Shown piece by piece: positions 1 through 7,638 of a stretch of 10,543 nt of DNA. A program made the translations under genes and the position numbers. The stretch's first letter is position 1. Every line of letters starts with the position of its first letter. Source of the DNA: an uncultured Lachnospiraceae bacterium (GTDB taxonomy: Bacteria > Bacillota > Clostridia > Lachnospirales > Lachnospiraceae); assembly GCA_910586405.1 (NCBI GenBank), contig CAJUII010000108.1, positions 1 through 10,543 on the forward strand, read 5' to 3'. The notes below the pieces were generated by a model. It was not told where the DNA came from. It did no database searches and saw only the letters and a program-made list of their open reading frames with translations.

Positions 1-5
1 GGAAG

Positions 6-284
6 TTATCGCTTTCTAATAATCCAATCGTCATCTTGGGTTTTTCTTTCTGCATAGTAACCGCAAGGCATATCCTTTAAGGTACTAACAGAGTTATCTA
101 AATCAAAAACCCATTTTAAAGATACTAACTTTGCTTCATCTGTTTCGTGTGTTTCTCCGCATAGAAATTGCCACATTCCGTCATCTTCATCATGTGATAC
201 ATATAGAATAGGTGCCTGACGCTCCAATATATGGCAACAGATAATCGTAGCAGTATCGGGTGAATCATAAAAAGGAAATTCCAT
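6..284 (-). CDS. Small cytosolic protein of unknown function (92 aa)
   Basis: The gene reads leftward and ends at a TAA five bases from the window edge. I place the start at the ATG at 284 because GAAAGGAG sits about 8 bases upstream. The longer frame from 332 has no ribosome binding site, and its extra 16 residues look untranslated. The product is acidic, with no signal peptide and no membrane span. Visible marks are a paired cysteine near residue 16 (ICCH), a YVSHDEDDGMWQFLCG motif near residues 28-43 and a MPCGYYAER motif near residues 70-80. The W-x-F-x-x-G core followed by a P-x-G motif recalls small DUF2185/Imm33-type proteins, some of which are predicted immunity proteins, but I recognise this only loosely. 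No toxin gene is visible beside it. Function is unknown; that it is a real gene is well supported by the ribosome binding site and the protein-like composition. Confidence 0.75.
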   Translation of the reverse strand: MEFPFYDSPDTATIICCHILERQAPILYVSHDEDDGMWQFLCGETHETDEAKLVSLKWVFDLDNSVSTLKDMPCGYYAERKTQDDDWIIRKR

Positions 285-325
285 GTCTGTTACTCCTTTC
301 AAACTTCGATTTGTTAAATTGTTCA

Positions 326-625
326 ATGTCATTATCTTACCACAAACGCCTACACAATTCCATTAAATTTTGCAATCTGCCGGACGGAGACTTTCGCACG
401 TATTCCATAATTAATAAGGAAAAGAAACATGCGACGGAGAAGATTACAGTCCGTACAATGCTTTCAGAGTCCAAAATTCCAGCGTGCAAGGTGATTTCAC
501 TGGAGATGCTCAGAGCGGCAGTGCGGGCGTATTACAGCAATGGGCAGTATGAGGCTTTCCTCAAATGCATTCCCCACATCGATACAACTGATGAGACAAA
601 AAGGTATATGGGGCTGATAAAATGA
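326..625 (+). pseudogene. Unrecognised coding remnant without a usable start
   Basis: A rightward open frame ends at TGA 623-625. From about residue position 368 onward it reads like real protein, with a likely helical stretch (SLEMLRAAVRAYYSNGQYEA) near its end. Its 5' side does not look like a gene. The only in-frame ATGs, at 260 and 326, have no Shine-Dalgarno sequence. The first lies inside the oppositely oriented gene at 6-284. The second is in the AT-rich spacer that must hold that gene's promoter. The simplest reading is the 3' end of a gene whose front was deleted. A functional short gene with a non-canonical start cannot be excluded. I do not recognise the family. Confidence 0.4.
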
Positions 626-630
626 CGGTG

Positions 631-660
631 TTGACGTTGACACGGGGAAATCGGTATGCT
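631..660 (+). promoter_or_regulatory. Weak candidate promoter for the TPR-repeat protein/glgB operon
   Basis: TTGACG (631-636) and TATGCT (655-660) are separated by 18 bases, which fits a housekeeping sigma factor with a poor -10 element. It would give a leader of about 90 bases before the TTG start at 759. The rest of 626-758 shows no terminator, riboswitch-like structure or better promoter that I can see. An unidentified promoter further upstream is equally possible. Confidence 0.35.
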
Positions 661-744
661 AAACTGACTTTTAGAGTGGGTTGAACTGCCTGCTTGTATA
701 AATGCTTTTGACTCAGGATCAAAGATGAGGGGGGCAGCATCGTC

Positions 745-761
745 AGAGGTGATGAAACTTG
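745..761 (+). promoter_or_regulatory. Strong Shine-Dalgarno deciding a TTG start
   Basis: AGAGGTGAT at 745-753 matches the 16S anti-Shine-Dalgarno complement at eight of nine positions and lies 5 bases before the TTG at 759-761. An in-frame TGA at 753-755 excludes any upstream start, and the first internal ATG is some 40 residues into conserved-looking TPR sequence. The TTG is therefore the start. The same bases hold an overlapping out-of-frame reading, ATG AAA CTT GGA TAA (752-766), that spans the TTG. Confidence 0.8.
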
Positions 762-3700
762 GATAAATACGAATATAAAGTTCGTTCTGAAGAAATTTCG
801 AAATTAATAGATAAAGAAAAATATGCGGAAGCCGTCAAGATTGCAGACACGATTGACTGGAGAAGGGTTAAGAGTGTAGCAATGCTTTTGAGGATTGCGG
901 CATTATATAGAGTTAGCAGAAGAAATGATGACAGCAGGGAAATGCTGTTGCTGGCATATGAGCGTTATCCCACAAACCGTTCTGTGGTGCATTCACTATG
1001 TGAGTTGTCAATAGAGATGGATGATGTCGTGTCAGCGATTGAATATTATAAACAGTTTGTGAAACTGGCGCCAAAGGACAGCGGTGTCTACACACTTCGA
1101 TACCGTATTCTGGAAGCGCAGGAAGCAAGCCTTGAGGAGCGGATTGATATTCTCGAGGAATTAAAAAAACGAGATTATCAGGAAGAGTGGGCGTATGAGC
1201 TTGCCTATCTCTATCATCGAGTAGGATTATCGACGAAGTGTGTGGAGGAGTGTGACGATATTATCCTCTGGTTTGGGGATGGACCCTTTGTGATGAAGGC
1301 GATGGAGCTCAAAGCCATGCATGTGCCGCTCACCGATATCCAGCAGAAAAATTATGATATTATGCTGGGGAATGCCGCGGAGAATTACAGTGGCGATACA
1401 TACAATATACAAGGTTACGACGAAGGAAATTATGATGGTGAATCAAATGATAATATCATCAATTTTGATGCCAGAACCTACAGCGCGGAACAATATGCAG
1501 ATGAAACTTACGGCGCACAGGAAAGTTACCCGGAGCAGTATACAGAGGATAGTTACGGACAGACAGATGTAAATGCGCCCTATGCAGACAGCGGATATGG
1601 ACAGACGGATATAAATGCGTCCTATGCAGACGATGGATATGGACAGACAGATGTAAATGCGCCCTATGCAGGCAGTGGATATGGACAGACGGATGTAAGT
1701 GCACCCTATGCAGACAGTGGATATGGACAGACGGATGTAAACACACCCTATGCAGACAGTGGATATGGACAGGAATCGTATGCAAATGCGCCCTATAATG
1801 AAAATGGCTACAGCCAGCAGGAATACGTGTCTGAACCATATTCAAACAATGGCTATGACCAGACAGAGTACGCGGCTGAACCATATATGGAAAATGGCTA
1901 CAGCCAGTCAGAGTATGCGGCCGAACAGTATCCAAACAGTGCCTATGGTCAGTCAGAAGATGTGGCAGAGCAATATCCAGACAATGGCTACAGTCAGCCA
2001 GAATATGCGGCTGAACAGTATCCAGAAGGCCGTTACGGTCAGTCAGAATATACAACAGAACAATATCCAGACAATGACTATGGTCAGTCTGAATATGCGG
2101 CTGAGACATACACAGACAATAGCAGTGCACAGCCCAATTATGCGGGAGCACCCTATGCAGAGAGCGGTTATGGGCAGGAGCCTTATGCAAATGAGCAATA
2201 TATAGACAGTGGCTACAGTCAGGCAGAGTACACAAATGAGCAGTACGCAGACAGTGGCTATAATCAGCCAGAGTATGTGAATGGGCAGTATGCAGAGCAC
2301 AACAATCCTTATGTGGATGACGGCTATGGCAACTTAAGCTACGTCGATGGCGTTTATGGGGAAGAAGCAGCTTACCAAAAGAATACATATCAGGACAATG
2401 GCTATACCAGTGAATTTTATGTAGAGCAGCTCTATGATGAAAATGGTAATCTGATCAATCCTAGCACTTATCCAGTGCAGCAGGATTATAGCAATTATGT
2501 GCAGCGTGATGAACAGGCGGACTCATCGAAACAGTACCGCAACGGTCTGCGTCTGGTGGAAAATAAAATGGCATCCGCCGGTGCGCCAGGCGATATGAGT
2601 CAGTATAATACAATAAATCTCCAGAAAGTAGTCGCAGAAAGCATGAGAGAGCTTTACCCGGATGAACATGAGGATGTCTTTGCAGAGGACAGAGAGAAGT
2701 ATAATTCTGGTGAGGATATCAAAAGTATCACGGAGCGCAATACCCGTGTCTTTGCGACTATCACCAACGCGCAGACTGAGCGGGGAAAAGCCCATGCCAG
2801 CACTGTTGTTGAACAGGAACCTGTGGAGGACGAGGAGCCCTACGGCAATCATATACAGACGGGCAGGCTTGCACAGATGGTGACAGGTGTGTCAGAGACA
2901 GCACCGGAGCCGAATACCGGGGCGATTAAGAAAGTCTATGTCCCCGGAGAAGATGCGCGGTTGATCAAATCGGATTCTGACATGAATAAATTGCGTGATA
3001 TCACAGAGAAATCAGTGGATGACGAGCATAACTGGATGGAAAGCAATGAAGAAAATGTATACCATGAACAGAATCTCATGGAAATGAATGAAACGGCAAA
3101 GGCACCGCGGGCGACTGGTCCGATGAAAATTGATGATGTGTTGCTGGAGTGGGAGCGCATGAAGCTTGACAATGCCAAGAAACATCAGGAGGAAATCAAA
3201 CAGCATGTGCTGTCACAGACGGGAAAAATCTTTGTGAACTTTGACAATTCTATTAAAAGCGGCATTCTCGGAGAGCTTGAGCGTGAGGAGGAGGAAGCCC
3301 AAAGGAGCAGCCAGGCGGATAAGGCTTCCCGGAAAGAAAGAGCTGCCAGAAAACAGTTTTTAGAGGCGGATGTCACAGGCGATATACCACAACGTCAGGC
3401 GTCGGAGGATGACTTTGATGTCGAGTATATAACGGACCAGGCGGCTTCACAGGCAGATGTGCCAGATCAGACAGAGAAAACACAGGCGTCGGACAAGCCT
3501 GCTAAGACAAAGAAAAGTGAGGCTGAGCTAAGAGATGCATACCTTGAAATGCTTGAGCGGGTGGTTTCGCGGGAGCTTGGCAAAGCGGAGGAACCTGTTG
3601 AGGATGTACAAGACAGCAGCATAGCAGCGTCCGCAGATCAGGGCGCAGTCACAGGGGCCGTTCAGACGGAAGTACCAGCGGAGTATGTGGCAGAGGCGGA

Positions 3701-5456
3701 AGCGTATCCTCAGGAGACCTATACAGAGAAAGAAGTGTATGATTCCCAGGGCTATACAGAACCTATGGAATATGAACCTACGGATTCCATAGAACCTGCG
3801 CAATATGAACCGCAGGATAATACAGAAGAAGCCACGTATGAAGAAGAGGTGTATGAACCGCAGAACTTTGCAGAAGAGACAGAATATGAATTAGAAGGGG
3901 CTGTGGATGAGACTGCGTATGAGACAGATCTATATGAGCAGGAGGTGCCCGCGCAAGATACAGTATATGCGCAGGAAAATTCTGAGGGGATGTCCGGGTA
4001 TCTTTCAAACGAGTATGCGCAGGAAGGATATGCAGAATCCACTGTGTACGATCAGGATCGTTCTGAGGGGATGTCCGAGTATCCGCCAAACGAGTACGCG
4101 CAGGAAGGATATACAGAGTCCGCTGTGTACGATCAGAATCGTTCTGAGGGAATGTCCGAGTATCCTTCAAACGAGTACACACAGGAAGATTTTTCATACG
4201 CGTCAACCTATGCGTCAGACGAGTATGGGCAGGAAGAGCTTCCAGAGACATCGGCATATGCACCAGAGGAATATACAGAATCAGGATATACAGAATCAGA
4301 AGCCTATACGCAGGAGATACCAATAAATGCCAAAGGGTATGTGTCTCAGGAGTATACACAGGAATTGTATGTGGAACCAGAAGATTACACAGAGCGCGGA
4401 TCTGCACAGAACGGTTCGACGGCTTCAGCTGTGTACAGCGAAAGTAAGCCCGCAGCGGACGCAGAAAGCGCTCGCAAAGCGGCGAGCACACGAAAGAAAA
4501 AGCATACAGATGTACTGTATACCCAACAGCGGTATCAGTACGACGAGAAGGCACTTGACCCTGAAGATGCGCAGAGCATCGCGGAGATGGCGATGGAGGA
4601 CGCTCTAAAGACGCAGGAAATCAAGATGAACACGGCGGATTTGAGCTCGCTCTCCGAGAAGATTGTCGCTACGACCAAGAAGGAGGCAAAAGGTGCAAAG
4701 CGCGAGGAGCTGCGCGAATTTACACCGGACGAGCAAACGCTGTTTGAGAATTTTGCTGTCACCAAAAAAATAAAGAAGCAGATCATTCATGCCCTTGAAA
4801 ATATGACGCTGACAGCTTACACTGGAAATGTCATTATCACAGGAGACGCCGGTCTCGACACTGTCAGAATGGCGAAAAACCTTGTGAAAGAGTATCAGGC
4901 ATCTGACGAGAGCTTCTCAGGAAAGCTTGCGAAGATCACCGGGGAAAAAATCAATCAAAGAAATATCAAAGATGTCTTTGAGAAATTGAACAATGGTGGT
5001 ATTATAATAGAGAAGGCAAATGGTATGAGTGAGGAGAAGCTGTATGAGATGGCGATAAACCTCAATCAAGAAAATCTCGGAATTGTCGTTATTATGGAGG
5101 ATACTAAAAAAGAGATTACAAAACTTTTGGAAAAGCAGGCAATGATCGCAGACTATTTTAATATCAGGATCGACCTGATGGAGATGGATAACAACGCGCT
5201 GGTTGCTTACGCCAAAAACTATGCCTTGGCATTGGAGTATTCCATTGATGAGTTAGGTACACTCGCCCTTTACACAAGAATAGCAAACATGCAGAGCGGA
5301 AATCATGTGGTGACAAAGGATGAGGTCAGGGACATCATAGACGAGGCAATTTGGAAATCCAAGAAATCCAAGATCAAGAACTTTGTGGATGTGCTATTCG
5401 CAAGACGGTATGACAACGAGGACATGATCGTTCTCAAGGAAAGGGACTTTATGTAA
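759..5456 (+). CDS. TPR / tyrosine-repeat / degenerate AAA+ protein (1565 aa), upstream of glgB
   Basis: This giant cytosolic protein has no signal peptide, membrane span or sorting signal. In order, it shows: residues 1 to about 195, a TPR-like alpha-solenoid; 261-510, a tandem array of 17 tyrosine-rich units; about 612-690, a charged, ordered-looking segment; about 787-845, a coiled-coil-prone segment starting at GPMKIDDVLLEWER; about 965-1225, a second Tyr/Glu-rich zone with three 27-residue repeats; and about 1321-1540, a module with the layout of an AAA+ ATPase. That last module keeps the beta-strand before the P-loop, but the loop reads GDAGLDT (1362-1368) without the lysine. The Walker B strand reads GGIIIEKA (1413-1420) without the Asp-Glu pair, so ATP hydrolysis is unlikely. 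The start is TTG with a strong ribosome binding site. glgB follows after 17 bases, so the two are probably co-transcribed. I recall similar TPR-led proteins of unknown function in Lachnospiraceae. A scaffold role in glycogen metabolism is inference only. Confidence 0.96.
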   Translation: MDKYEYKVRSEEISKLIDKEKYAEAVKIADTIDWRRVKSVAMLLRIAALYRVSRRNDDSREMLLLAYERYPTNRSVVHSLCELSIEMDDVVSAIEYYKQFVKLAPKDSGVYTLRYRILEAQEASLEERIDILEELKKRDYQEEWAYELAYLYHRVGLSTKCVEECDDIILWFGDGPFVMKAMELKAMHVPLTDIQQKNYDIMLGNAAENYSGDTYNIQGYDEGNYDGESNDNIINFDARTYSAEQYADETYGAQESYPEQYTEDSYGQTDVNAPYADSGYGQTDINASYADDGYGQTDVNAPYAGSGYGQTDVSAPYADSGYGQTDVNTPYADSGYGQESYANAPYNENGYSQQEYVSEPYSNNGYDQTEYAAEPYMENGYSQSEYAAEQYPNSAYGQSEDVAEQYPDNGYSQPEYAAEQYPEGRYGQSEYTTEQYPDNDYGQSEYAAETYTDNSSAQPNYAGAPYAESGYGQEPYANEQYIDSGYSQAEYTNEQYADSGYNQPEYVNGQYAEHNNPYVDDGYGNLSYVDGVYGEEAAYQKNTYQDNGYTSEFYVEQLYDENGNLINPSTYPVQQDYSNYVQRDEQADSSKQYRNGLRLVENKMASAGAPGDMSQYNTINLQKVVAESMRELYPDEHEDVFAEDREKYNSGEDIKSITERNTRVFATITNAQTERGKAHASTVVEQEPVEDEEPYGNHIQTGRLAQMVTGVSETAPEPNTGAIKKVYVPGEDARLIKSDSDMNKLRDITEKSVDDEHNWMESNEENVYHEQNLMEMNETAKAPRATGPMKIDDVLLEWERMKLDNAKKHQEEIKQHVLSQTGKIFVNFDNSIKSGILGELEREEEEAQRSSQADKASRKERAARKQFLEADVTGDIPQRQASEDDFDVEYITDQAASQADVPDQTEKTQASDKPAKTKKSEAELRDAYLEMLERVVSRELGKAEEPVEDVQDSSIAASADQGAVTGAVQTEVPAEYVAEAEAYPQETYTEKEVYDSQGYTEPMEYEPTDSIEPAQYEPQDNTEEATYEEEVYEPQNFAEETEYELEGAVDETAYETDLYEQEVPAQDTVYAQENSEGMSGYLSNEYAQEGYAESTVYDQDRSEGMSEYPPNEYAQEGYTESAVYDQNRSEGMSEYPSNEYTQEDFSYASTYASDEYGQEELPETSAYAPEEYTESGYTESEAYTQEIPINAKGYVSQEYTQELYVEPEDYTERGSAQNGSTASAVYSESKPAADAESARKAASTRKKKHTDVLYTQQRYQYDEKALDPEDAQSIAEMAMEDALKTQEIKMNTADLSSLSEKIVATTKKEAKGAKREELREFTPDEQTLFENFAVTKKIKKQIIHALENMTLTAYTGNVIITGDAGLDTVRMAKNLVKEYQASDESFSGKLAKITGEKINQRNIKDVFEKLNNGGIIIEKANGMSEEKLYEMAINLNQENLGIVVIMEDTKKEITKLLEKQAMIADYFNIRIDLMEMDNNALVAYAKNYALALEYSIDELGTLALYTRIANMQSGNHVVTKDEVRDIIDEAIWKSKKSKIKNFVDVLFARRYDNEDMIVLKERDFM
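1539..2288 (+). repeat. In-frame tandem array: 5 units of 42 bp then 12 units of 45 bp
   Basis: Seventeen consecutive in-frame units encode residues 261-510 of the large protein. Units 1-5 (1539-1748) are 14 residues, consensus YADSGYGQTDVNAP. Units 6-17 (1749-2288) are 15 residues, close to YPDNGYSQPEYAAEQ, gaining a third tyrosine. Sixteen of 17 units keep the x-Y-[G/S/D/N]-Q core; unit 14 has lost it. By my count the 250 residues hold 44 tyrosines, no lysine and one arginine. Units 1-5 are nearly identical in DNA, which points to recent duplication, while the later units have diverged. Degenerate Tyr-rich sequence continues to about 2500. Confidence 0.95.
3963..4187 (+). repeat. In-frame 81-bp tandem repeat, about 2.8 copies
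   Basis: Units begin at 3963, 4044 and 4125, exactly 81 bp apart, each encoding 27 residues that start with VY and contain SEGMS, NEY and TQE/AQE. The third unit degenerates after about 4187. The array sits in a wider Tyr/Glu-rich zone (about 3680-4440) with irregular TES/EEY motifs. It is independent in length and sequence from the first array, although both favour tyrosine spaced among acidic and glutamine residues. Confidence 0.9.
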
Positions 5457-5473
5457 CAGAAAGGGGGATTTTT

Positions 5474-7381
5474 ATGAACAATGAAGAAACAACAGTGTTT
5501 ATCTCTGATGCAGACCAGTACGTATTTGGACAGGGCACACATTATGAGATTTACAAGAAGTTAGGTGCACATTTCTGCAAAAAAGGAGAGAAGGAAGGCG
5601 TGTTCTTTGCAGTGTGGGCGCCAAATGCAAAAGATGTGTATGTGATTGGTGAGTTTAACGGCTGGGACGAGGGTGCGACTCCTTTGAAGCGTCTTGGCGA
5701 GGGCGGCATCTATGCCGCTTTTGTGGAGAATGTAGAAGAAGGTCAAATGTACAAATATATGCTTGTGCTGGCAGACGGCAGACGGCTGTACAAGGCAGAT
5801 CCCTATGCAAATTATGCAGAGATGCGACCGGGCACAGCTTCCCGTGTGTATGACCTCAATCACTTCAAATGGGCGGATATGAAATGGATGACCGACCGCG
5901 ATAAGAAGGACATGAACAAAGAGCCAATGGCGATCTACGAGTGCCATATCGGTTCATGGATGAAGCATCCTGACGGAACCGCAGACGGATTCTACAATTA
6001 TCGTGAATTTGCGGACAAAATCGTAGAATACTTAAAGAAAATGCCCTATACACATATCGAGCTGATGGGTGTCGCAGAGTTTCCGTTTGATGGCTCTTGG
6101 GGATATCAGGTGACTGGATACTATGCACCGACATCAAGATATGGCACACCGGACGACTTCCGCTATCTGATCGACTTACTCCATCAAAATGACATTGGTG
6201 TCATTCTTGACTGGGTTCCGGCTCATTTCCCAAGAGATGCGCATGGTCTGAGTGAGTTTGACGGCACATGTCTCTATGAGCATCCAGACAAGCGTCTCGG
6301 TGAGCATCCAGACTGGGGAACCAAGATTTTTAACTACAGCAAAAATGAGGTCAGGAATTTCCTGATTGCCAACGCGCTGTTCTGGATTCGGGAGTTCCAC
6401 ATTGATGGTCTGCGCGTGGACGCGGTGGCATCTATGCTTTACTTAGACTATGGCAAACAGGCTGGCCAGTGGGTGCCGAACAAGTATGGCGGACACGAGA
6501 ATCTGGACGCGATCGAGTTCTTTAAGCATCTGAACTCTGTAATCCACGGCGCGCATCCCGGTGTTATGACGATTGCTGAGGAATCGACAGCATGGCCGAA
6601 GGTGACAGCAGAGCCTGAGGACGGCGGACTTGGCTTCTCCTTTAAGTGGAATATGGGGTGGATGCATGATTATTGCGAGTACATGAAGCTCGACCCATAT
6701 TTCAGAAAGGACAATCACTATCGTCTGACCTTTGCGATGAGCTACAACAGCTCAGAGAACTATATTCTGCCGCTGTCACACGATGAGGTAGTGCATCTGA
6801 AATGTTCGATGGTCAACAAGATGCCGGGTTACGAGATCGATAAGTATGCGAACCTTAGAAATCTGTATACGTTTATGTTTGGTCATGAGGGCAAGAAGCT
6901 GCTGTTCATGGGTCAGGAGTTCGGACAGGAGCGCGAGTGGAGCGAGGCCAGAGAGCTTGACTGGTTCTTGTTGCAGGAGCCTTTTAACAAGGGTATGCAT
7001 GATTACATGAGCGAGCTTTTGCAGCTCTACAGAAAGAGCCCTTGCCTCTATGAGATTGACAATGACTGGCTGGGCTTTGAGTGGATGAATGCAGATGATA
7101 CAGAGCGCAGCATCTACAGCTTTGTCAGAAGAACCAAGGACGGCAAACAGCACATGCTTTTCGTTATCAATATGACGCCGGTTGAGTATCCGAAATATAA
7201 GGTCGGTGTGCCGATGAATACACAGTACAAGCTGCTGCTCAATTCTGATGAGGAGAAGTTTGGCGGAAACGGCAACAAGATTCCAAAGCTGATTAAGGCG
7301 AAGAAGGGATTGTGCGATAAGCGGGATTATCACATTGCATTCCCATTGCCGCCCCTCACAGCAGCAATCTTTACATTTTAA
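5474..7381 (+). CDS. glgB: 1,4-alpha-glucan (glycogen) branching enzyme, GH13
   Basis: The enzyme cleaves alpha-1,4 glucan chains and re-attaches the piece through an alpha-1,6 bond, creating branches in glycogen in the cytosol. The N-terminal part (about 30-125) is a CBM48 domain (VWAPNAKDVYVIGEFNGW). The GH13 barrel follows with all four conserved regions: DWVPAHFP at residue 246, GLRVDAV with the nucleophile D316, AEEST at 368-372 with the acid/base glutamate (probably E369), and LSHDEVVH with the transition-state stabiliser D437. A C-terminal beta domain ends at 635. The length fits the short branching enzymes with one N-terminal CBM48; E. coli GlgB is longer because of an extra N1 domain. 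AAGGGGG at 5461-5467 sits 6 bases before the ATG. It follows the large repeat protein by 17 bases with no terminator between, and no other glg gene is in the window. Region I has Ala where Gly is more common. The enzyme should be active. Confidence 0.98.
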   Translation: MNNEETTVFISDADQYVFGQGTHYEIYKKLGAHFCKKGEKEGVFFAVWAPNAKDVYVIGEFNGWDEGATPLKRLGEGGIYAAFVENVEEGQMYKYMLVLADGRRLYKADPYANYAEMRPGTASRVYDLNHFKWADMKWMTDRDKKDMNKEPMAIYECHIGSWMKHPDGTADGFYNYREFADKIVEYLKKMPYTHIELMGVAEFPFDGSWGYQVTGYYAPTSRYGTPDDFRYLIDLLHQNDIGVILDWVPAHFPRDAHGLSEFDGTCLYEHPDKRLGEHPDWGTKIFNYSKNEVRNFLIANALFWIREFHIDGLRVDAVASMLYLDYGKQAGQWVPNKYGGHENLDAIEFFKHLNSVIHGAHPGVMTIAEESTAWPKVTAEPEDGGLGFSFKWNMGWMHDYCEYMKLDPYFRKDNHYRLTFAMSYNSSENYILPLSHDEVVHLKCSMVNKMPGYEIDKYANLRNLYTFMFGHEGKKLLFMGQEFGQEREWSEARELDWFLLQEPFNKGMHDYMSELLQLYRKSPCLYEIDNDWLGFEWMNADDTERSIYSFVRRTKDGKQHMLFVINMTPVEYPKYKVGVPMNTQYKLLLNSDEEKFGGNGNKIPKLIKAKKGLCDKRDYHIAFPLPPLTAAIFTF

Positions 7382-7417
7382 ATCAAACTACATCAGAATC
7401 GAATCTTTATACTGGAT

Positions 7418-7463
7418 AATAAAAAGATGGATATGGCACAAACGCCGTATCCATCTTTTTATT
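7418..7463. terminator. Bidirectional rho-independent terminator
   Basis: A 19-bp stem (7418-7436 with 7445-7463, one G-U pair) closes an 8-base loop. The outer part of the stem is A-run on the left and T-run on the right, so either strand gives a hairpin followed by U residues. It ends the glgB operon from the left and can also stop leftward transcription from the small membrane protein gene. Confidence 0.9.
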
Positions 7464-7474
7464 GTCGCGATTTA

Positions 7475-7638
7475 GTTAAGGAACTGTTCAGAAATTACTC
7501 ATGACAATTACTTGTCTAAATGTCCATCTGCGTCATCAGAAAATCTTGACATAGCCCGCTATGCCTGCGATTTTCTTCTTTGCAGCTGAACATTTATACG
7601 GCGTACTTGTCACAAGTAATTGCATCACAGTTCCTAAC
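7475..7638. repeat. 164-bp imperfect palindrome, MITE-like or dispersed hairpin element
   Basis: The two halves are imperfect reverse complements around CATAG-CCCG-CTATG (7550-7563). Outer arms share GGAACTGT on the left and ACAGTTCC on the right; inner blocks TAAATGT/ACATTTA and AGAAAATC/GATTTTCT pair at symmetric distances. Symmetry is exact in length (7475 pairs with 7638). It has no coding capacity. The layout fits a miniature inverted-repeat or REP-like element, and I have the impression that similar sequences recur in Lachnospiraceae genomes, but copy number cannot be seen here. The right arm supplies the TAG stop of the neighbouring leftward gene. Confidence 0.8.

Noticed and set aside
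1750..2205. 151-codon plus-strand open frame inside the array
   Set aside because: It is an alternative frame of the repeat (Met/Gln/Asn-rich), with no start signal, inside a gene whose own frame is strongly supported.
1539..2288. CRISPR array suggested by regular 42-45 bp periodicity
   Set aside because: The periods are multiples of three, the units are contiguous with no distinct spacers, and the reading frame is preserved throughout. This is a coding repeat.
1459..2388. 309-codon open frame on the minus strand across the repeat array
   Set aside because: It is the antisense shadow of the tandem repeats: codon bias in the Tyr/Gln/Asp units keeps stops out of the opposite frame. Its product is an unnatural His/Cys/Leu repeat with no ribosome binding site.
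3778..4554. 258-codon open frame on the minus strand across the second Tyr/Glu zone
   Set aside because: Same cause as above; low-complexity antisense of a well-supported gene.
6776..7333. 185-codon minus-strand open frame inside glgB
   Set aside because: It overlaps catalytic region IV and the C-terminal domain of glgB and has no promoter or ribosome binding site.
7475..7638. tRNA or known riboswitch in the structured intergenic region
   Set aside because: The region is one long symmetric palindrome, with no cloverleaf, T-loop motif or recognisable aptamer core.
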